Assembly (NCBI GenBank): GCA_016617855.1
Contig: JAECUM010027029.1
Coordinates: 16,504-80,503 of the forward strand
Source of the DNA: Megalonaias nervosa
Lineage: Eukaryota; Mollusca; Bivalvia; Unionida; Unionidae
DNA length: 64,000 nucleotides
Direction of reading: 5' to 3'
Every line of letters begins with the position of its first letter. Position 1 is the stretch's first letter. The notes below the pieces were generated by a model that saw nothing but the letters and a program-made list of their open reading frames with translations, was not told the origin of the DNA and did not search any database. Below are positions 57,999 through 64,000 of this stretch, piece after piece. The position numbers were made by a program, and so were the translations under genes.

Positions 57999-58740
57999 GC
58001 AGTGTAGTCCTGAAGAGGGCTGCTCGGACGCTTAGGTGGCTGCCGAACTCCCATGCTACTTTGCTCACAGGAAGACGACCCTATGGCCTGAGCCGCCTGC
58101 GTGCAGGGTTGTTACTACGGCTGCCAGTGAATCCACACCTGCCGCTTCGCCACTTCCCCGTCGCCGCAGGACTTGCAGGATGATGGAATGGGATAGTGAT
58201 CTGGTGAAGTCATGACTTGCGCGTGAGAACTGGATTTCAGTGAGGAGGAGTTGCGCACTCGTCGACCTCACTCTCTCGTCCCCGCATATCTGGGTCCAGT
58301 GGCAAGACAGAGTCGAGACGGCTGGAGATAGGGGGGATGCAGTGGATGGCCAGCAGTGTCTAAGGTGTCTCACTGTGCCCTAATCGCGTTCCACGTCGCT
58401 TGCTGTAGCCGCCTTTCTGCCCGTTGACCAGCTGGTGATTCCTCCGCCCAGTCCGCCGGGTCCAGTCTTCACATGCTTAGGTAGACAAACCTAGATCACC
58501 GAGGGTTTGAGACCCGACGGCTACCGTCAACCTTGTTTAGCCGGCCAGTCGAAGCCGCTGACCGTGGTGTGGCCGCTGCGCATGCTACAGCTACTGGGAG
58601 CCACAGGTGAGAGTTGAGTGACAGGTGGGGACCAAAGGTGGACTAGCTACCCTATGGGAGTACGACTGCTAACCCACCAGAGGTACTACCCCTCCCTGAA
58701 CACCCCATACGCTTAACCCCATACTGCTATAGCCGCATGC
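57999..58740 (-). promoter_or_regulatory. LINE 5' region (putative UTR/internal promoter)
   Basis: A GC-rich, non-coding stretch between the start of the EN frame and the AT-rich host boundary near 58740. An internal promoter is expected for LINEs but no motif is diagnosed. Confidence 0.5.
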
Positions 58741-58749
58741 ACAGAAAAT

Positions 58750-61120
58750 TCATGAAATTTCAACTACAAAGGTAGCTAAGATGGGCATACTCAAAGCACC
58801 CAAAACTTCACATCAGTGTCAAATGAGTTGATGGTGAAAGCATTTAGAATACCCCTCTCATTGTGCACACTGTTAATTTTGAAGAGGGTACATAACCAAC
58901 CTATAAGCTGTAAGAGACAAGAATACTACCGATCGATGCCCTTTTCCCTACCACCTAACTTGACCTTAGAAATATAAACCTGCCAGCTGCCAGATAACGT
59001 GTGGAGCTAGATAAAATTTCATCAAAATATATAAGTGGTTGAAACATGACAGCCTCGATAAGGCAACAGGCCAGTTATTTTTCTTGCATTTAACACTATC
59101 CATTGGGATACATCATACATATCTAATTTTGTCTCTTCGTGCCCATCAAAACTATATATAAAGTTACAGGCTGGGGATCTCAACTGTTTCCAAATCATGC
59201 AGTATAATGCCCTTCCCAGCGCATCTACAGTACATGCAATGCGCAATGAAAATAGTAAAGCAACTGAACTGGAGTTTAAGAGAAAATGTTCTGAATTAAA
59301 CAATATTAATGACATTAAAAACAGTTAATTTTGGTTTTATAGATATCACTCACTGCAATCATGTACTCAATAAAATGTCAAAGGGATAAAATGTATAAGT
59401 ATGCTTTCATTCTCCGCCTTAATTTCCAGTAACAAAAACTGTATCCATTATATTGAATGCATATCAATTCCTCATCACTAATTTATGTAAAACTACTATT
59501 GTAATTTGAATTTGTTGCAGTACCAATTCGAAATCATTCTGTCAACTACATCATTGCTAATATAGCATTTGTAGTTAATTGTTTTGAGATGCCTTTCTTG
59601 ATCTCGTATCTACTTACTTCAAGTCGTTTTCCAAATGTTGTAAACGTCTAGCTCCGTTGTAGTAGCTGTACTTTCTCTGGTTTCTTCTTTCTCCTTCTCT
59701 TCATGAAACGAATCTCATATGTACAGATGGGTTTATTTAACAAAACACATTCCTATGTGATTCTTCGTCACTCTAATGCTTATATGAAATCATCAGCGTC
59801 TATGTGTGAAAGCCGCAGATGCTCGAATATGTATACCTTATTACAGTGCGGAATTTATAGAGCTCAAAATTAGCAACGACGCTAATCAAATCTGAAAGTT
59901 TGACTTCAATTATCTATGCAAACCCAAAATGTCGACAGTACTTCAATTATCTATGCAAACCCAAAAGTTCGACGATACTTCCATTATCTATGCAAACCCA
60001 AAAGTTCGACAGTACCTTATGCCAGAAAACTATATTTATACAAAGACTACTAATTCCGAGAGTTTTCTCGAATTTTATATTTTTTCATATTATGCAGTCT
60101 TAAGCTGGGATTACCACCTATTTATGTAAGATATAGCTATAACATATGTATGTACGGATACTTGGAAGGACATTTAGTTCGCACCTTCAGTGACTTGTCG
60201 CATTTTCTTTCTGTCAACCATCTACATCACAGGTATCTGGCAAAGTTTTCCGCAACAATTTACCATATGCAGTAACTCATCTTCTATGCTCTTAAATTAA
60301 AAAGAAAGATATTTATTCAACATATGAAAATGTAACCTAATTATACACCTCCTACTGGTAAAATGACAAGCAACTAAACATGTGTTGTTGAATCACAAAT
60401 GTAATGACACAGTACCTGGAAAACTGACATATAAACTGTACCAAACGTACAGATGGACAAGACTAAAACTATATGCACCTCCCTGGCATAGCATAAAAAC
60501 TGACAAGAACCATCATCTTCACTGGTCATTTTGATCTACTGACCCTAGACATGTGTACCTATGTAAATATATAATATTCCTGTTATCTGAATCAATGTAG
60601 CAAAATCAAAATAATAATAATCCAATAGCAGTGCTTGTTACATTTACAAAGGAAGATATTTGGGAATAATCTTTGTGGCATCCTTGGACATTTGTTTCTC
60701 CAATTTAAATTGCTGAAATATGTACGTTGTGCTTTTGAATCAAGGCATGTGGACATCATGGATGTCATGTTGAATACCTAGTGGTGAATTGTGCTCTCTA
60801 ATTGGCCATTTCCATGAAAGCACTATTATGGCTATCTACATATGCCAGTCATTGATACAAAATAAAGTGGATCGACAACCCTTGGCTAGCAAAGGTAAAT
60901 TACCATATATGGTACAGTATATGCCCACCCTAATTTACTAGAAAAAGATATTCAGACGCATATATTAAAATGGGACAAAAATGACCATGACATTTTATCT
61001 CACAAATGGCCCCTTCCAACCAAGCAAGAAAAACAACATTTCTGCACTTCTTTGGATGAACTTTATGCATACCACAAATTATTATACAGATATCATTTCT
61101 CCTTTGGATTCACAGCGCAG
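58750..61120. other. AT-rich non-coding DNA with one 37-bp triplication
   Basis: Positions 59905-60015 hold three tandem copies of TTCAATTATCTATGCAAACC plus CAAAAGTTCGACAGTAC. Nothing else is recognised. Confidence 0.6.
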
Positions 61121-61121
61121 C

Positions 61122-61128
<7 letters not shown>

Positions 61129-61168
<40 letters not shown>
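61129..61168. repeat. (GA)n microsatellite
   Basis: A pure GA tract. It is followed at about 61215-61280 by a partial inverted copy of the 11.8-12.5 kb repeat (ATATACCAATA, CCCATGGCGC, AATACGCATATA). Confidence 0.95.
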
Positions 61169-61172
<4 letters not shown>

Positions 61173-61729
61173 CATTAATATAGCATGGTTTTAAAGTCTT
61201 GGTGTCAAGCAATTTGATATACCAATACTGTTGGTAACTCAAATATGGTCCACCCATGGCGCATTAATACGCATATAGAAATATTATTTCAACATTAGGT
61301 TAATATTCAACAGTAGGCGATCGCTTCTATATTCTCTAAATCTGCGATGAATTTCTATTTATTAGCAAAGAAGCAGCATGTCATCATCATGCAACAATCT
61401 TCAGTTAAAAAACAACGTCCGCAAGTGTGACTTCTAAGAGTTTCAGAAACTCATTTTCCTCATATATGAAGTCTTTAACTCCAGAATTATTTTTTCAGTC
61501 AGAAAATGAATACCTTTTTTTAAAAAAAGTCTTTTACTGCAAATAATGACATTTTTAAGAAATCACATCGGATTGGAATCCCTTCGTCTACTCAACCAGG
61601 TCCATCTGCATACTGTGTAGACGATTCTAATGAGAATAACTTCAAGGACAGTAGTAGTATAGTGGGTTACCGTAGCGACAATGGGAATTAGCATTACAGA
61701 CCCCCCCTGGGCCAGTATAGCCCCAAGAA

Positions 61730-61885
61730 GTAGGTCAACACCCTGGGCCTGTATAGCGACAATGGAAAATGGAGTAGAGGGACTAGAACACCCTGGGCCT
61801 GTATAGCGACAATGGAAAATGGAGTAGAGGGCCTAGAACACCCTGGGCCTGTATAGCGACAATGGAAAATTGAGTAGAGCGGTGA
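61730..61885. repeat. Three-copy tandem repeat, about 50 bp
   Basis: The unit CACCCTGGGCCTGTATAGCG plus ACAATGGAAAATGGAGTAGA plus GGGACTAGAA occurs three times nearly unchanged, with degenerate relatives just before (61660-61730) and after. Confidence 0.92.
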
Positions 61886-62099
61886 CTAGGAGACTGTGGG
61901 TTTGTAGAGCGATAAGCGACAGGTGGCATGACGTCACACTGGTAACAATGTAGCAAAAAGAGAAGTACTGTGACGTCAAGCTACCTGAGAGAGGGCTATA
62001 GACAAACACGAATCAAGAGCGTTCGTGTTTTTTTTTAGTAGAGGAAGGGTTTTATATATATATATATTCGTTTAGGGTGGAGACCAAATGAAAATTAAG

Positions 62100-62770
62100 A
62101 TCTTTTCGAGGCATTGGAAGTGGCCCTGAAAAGGGCTTTTGGGTTCTTCTTCTTCTTTTATCTTCTCCAGTTCTTCCACCAGTTCCTGACTTTTTGAATA
62201 ATTCCTTTCTTCTTTTCTTTCTCTGGCATCCAGTCAGGATGACCCATAGCTCTAAATTTCTCTTGCACTTTTATCCAATTGTTGTTTAATTTCTCAAAGT
62301 CTTCTTTCTTCTTTCTGTTTTCCTTCTCCTTTTTCTCTTTGTCCAGTTCTCTTCTTTTCTCCAGGTTTCTTTGATTTTCTTCACCTCTTCCTCCAGTACT
62401 TTTCTCATCAGGTCTTCAGCTTTTTTTAAAGAGTCTAAGCCCAAGTTTTTGACAAAAGACCACTCGGTGAAATTGAATATATCTTGTAGAAAGGAGCTCA
62501 CTTGTATGACATGATCAAGAGCCTGTTTCAAGGAGCCTACTCTCACATATTTAGGTTGAATGAAACCTCTAATCTTCTCCACTTGCTCCTCTGTCATACC
62601 TGCTACTAGATCCTTGGCTAGTTTTATGCTGGTGACTTGAGTGGTTAAAAGTCTTTCGTAACTTGATAGCTACATTCCTTTTCAATCCTTTCAACCACGT
62701 AGACTCCATCCATTATCCAATAATAAATGTCTTTAATCTGTTGAACAAGTCCATGTTGCTACTCATTTTT
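62100..62770 (-). pseudogene. Unrecognised coding remnant, probably frame-broken
   Basis: Minus-strand frames read like ordinary protein but must change twice. Pieces: IKDIYYWIMDGVYVVERIEK (about 62690-62750); then a 103-aa ORF (62286-62597) that extends upstream to about 62690, with LLTTQVTSIKLAKDLVAG, GFIQPKYVRVGSLKQALDHV and FNFTEWSFVKNLGLDSLKKA; then a Lys/Glu-rich coiled-coil-like end whose better frame gives EKLNNNWIKVQEKFRAMGHP, DWMPEKEKKK and VRNWWKNWRR before a stop near 62140. I do not recognise the family. Location between the 50-bp repeats and the satellite suggests that it belongs to a mobile or multicopy unit. Confidence 0.45.
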
Positions 62771-62856
62771 TTATTCTGTGTAGAATGGCGCGAATGACGA
62801 GCGCTCTGCTCTATATCCGTGGAGCACGGACGTGAACGAAAACATCCCTTACACTC

Positions 62857-63877
62857 ACTTCACATACAATTTACTATCCTCACCAACGAACGAGCAAGCA
62901 TAAAACACATATGATATACTATCCACACCAACGAACGAGCAAGCATAAACACACACAATATACTATCCTCACCAACGAACGAGCAAGCATAAAACACACA
63001 AATATACTATCCACACCAACGAACGAGCAAGCATAAAACACACAAATATACTATCCACACCAACGAACGAGCAAGCATAAAACACATATTATATACTATC
63101 CACACCAACGAACGAGCAAGCATAAAACACACACAATATACTATCCTCACCAACGAACGAGCAAGCATAAAACACATATTATATACTATCCACACCAACG
63201 AACGAGCAAGCATAAAACACACATTATACTATCCACACCAACGAAGGAAGAGAAGAAAAACACACACCCATATACTATCCACACCAACGAACGAGCAAGC
63301 ATAAAACACATATGATATACTATCCACACCAACGAACGAGCAAGCATAAACACACACAATATACTATCCTCACCAACGAACGAGCAAGCGTAAAACACAC
63401 AAATATACTATCCACACCAAAGAACGAGCAAGCATAAAACACACAAATATACTATCCACACCATCGAACGAGCAAGCATAAAACACATATTATATACTAT
63501 CCACACCAACGAACGAGCAAGCATAAAACACACATTATACTATCCACACCAACGAAGGAAGAGAAGAAAAACACACACCCATATACTATCCACACCAACG
63601 AACGAGCAAGCATAAAACACATATTATATACTATCCACACCATTGAAGGAGTAAGCATAAAACACACAAATATACTATCCACACCAACGAACGAGCAAGC
63701 ATAAACACACACAATATACTATCCTCACCAACGAACGAGCAAGCATAAAACACACAATATACTATCCTCACCAACGAACGAGCAAGCATAAAACACACAA
63801 ATATACTGTCACACCAACGAAGGAAGAGAAGAAAACACACACCCATATACTATCCACACCAACGAACGAGTAAGCAT

Positions 63878-63918
<41 letters not shown>

Positions 63919-64000
63919 ATACTATCCTCACCAACGAACGAGCAAGCATAAAACACACAAATATACTGTCACACCAACGAAGGAAGAGAAGAAAAACACA
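62857..64000. repeat. 44-bp satellite array, continues past the right edge
   Basis: The unit CTATCCACACCAACGAACGA plus GCAAGCATAAAACACACAAA plus TATA repeats more than twenty times, with 42-47 bp length variants. A distinct variant (GAAGGAAGAGAAGAAAAACA) recurs at about 63244, 63556, 63822 and 63977, and one unit near 63880 has expanded into a (CA)n tract. ORFs across the array are repeat translations. Confidence 0.97.

Larger units (their letters stand above)
54660..58740 (-). mobile_element. Non-LTR retrotransposon (LINE), nearly full length
   Basis: A GC-richer island in AT-rich DNA. From right to left on the minus strand: a roughly 740-bp 5' region (57999-58740), an APE-type endonuclease, a reverse transcriptase, a C2H2 zinc finger and a short 3' end near 54660 (ATTAATCCCATGATG on the plus strand). 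Endonuclease and RT share one original reading frame. The family resembles the craniofacial-development-protein-2-like/RTE-like LINEs frequent in marine invertebrates; clade is not settled. Three frame shifts and one active-site substitution make this copy inactive, yet overall preservation suggests a fairly young insertion. No clear target duplication was found. Confidence 0.9.

Noticed and set aside
54717..58183. Plus-strand ORFs (54927-55310, 55620-55979, 56334-56597 and others)
   Set aside because: They are antisense shadows of the LINE reading frames.
61925..61990. CRE-containing promoter (TGACGTCA twice)
   Set aside because: Two short motifs without a start site or downstream plus-strand gene are not enough to call a promoter.
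63007..63956. Several minus-strand ORFs of about 70 aa rich in Leu/Val/Trp
   Set aside because: They are translations of the 44-bp satellite unit.
62857..64000. CRISPR-like array of regular repeats
   Set aside because: Repeats are contiguous with no unique spacers, in a eukaryotic context; it is a satellite.

Overview
The window is AT-rich eukaryotic nuclear DNA from an animal, most likely a mollusc (bivalve-like) or close lophotrochozoan. The grounds are three copies of a tRNA-headed SINE resembling molluscan V-SINEs, two tRNA-headed SINEs ending in CAA repeats, a split-exon gene combining a fucolectin (FTP/F5-8C-like) domain with MEGF-type EGF repeats, very abundant TA/GA/CA microsatellites, and several kinds of transposon. 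There is no operon or bacterial ribosome-binding-site architecture. The species is inferred, not proven. Region 1 (about 1-29.1 kb) holds a minus-strand host gene: a candidate signal-peptide exon (29.09 kb), an EGF exon (19.6 kb), two exons that together make one FTP lectin domain (18.1 and 13.7 kb) and three more EGF exons (10.6, 3.6, 1.2 kb), running off the left edge. All six internal exons are phase 1-1 with matching splice signals. Its introns are filled with a decayed DIRS-like tyrosine-recombinase retroelement (4.5-7.3 kb), SINEs, fold-back elements (10.7, 12.6, 14.0-14.6 kb), minisatellites and microsatellites. Region 2 (about 26.2-32.4 kb) is repeat-dense: a palindromic repeat, a 24-bp minisatellite, short hairpin elements, tandem duplications and one unrecognised 159-aa ORF. 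Region 3 (32.7-42.4 kb) is the most interesting part: a 9.7-kb fragment of a Polinton/Maverick (adintovirus-like) element. Recognised parts are a double-jelly-roll major capsid protein, a small lysine-rich/hydrophobic virion protein, a core-like basic protein, an adenain-type protease, a zinc-ribbon protein, a phospholipase A2 domain whose reading frame runs into a retroviral-type integrase, protein-primed DNA polymerase B, a duplicated-domain HNH homing endonuclease and three unrecognised ORFs. The packaging ATPase and the penton were not found and no terminal repeats are visible, so the copy looks truncated. It is clearly decayed: in-frame stops in capsid, protease and polymerase, a deletion over polymerase motif A, and many frame changes, nearly all at A/T homopolymers. 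Its right edge meets, at the capsid start codon, a palindromic repeat that has a second copy 16.1 kb to the left. Region 4 (42.8-54.6 kb) is largely non-coding, with a diverged direct repeat (49.8/52.4 kb), weak transposase-like pseudo-exons and one 20-N assembly gap inside a CT microsatellite. Region 5 (54.66-58.74 kb) is a nearly complete, GC-rich minus-strand non-LTR retrotransposon (endonuclease, reverse transcriptase, C-terminal zinc finger) with a few frameshifts. Region 6 (58.8-64.0 kb) has small tandem repeats, an unrecognised minus-strand coding remnant at 62.1-62.8 kb, and a 44-bp satellite array that runs off the right edge.
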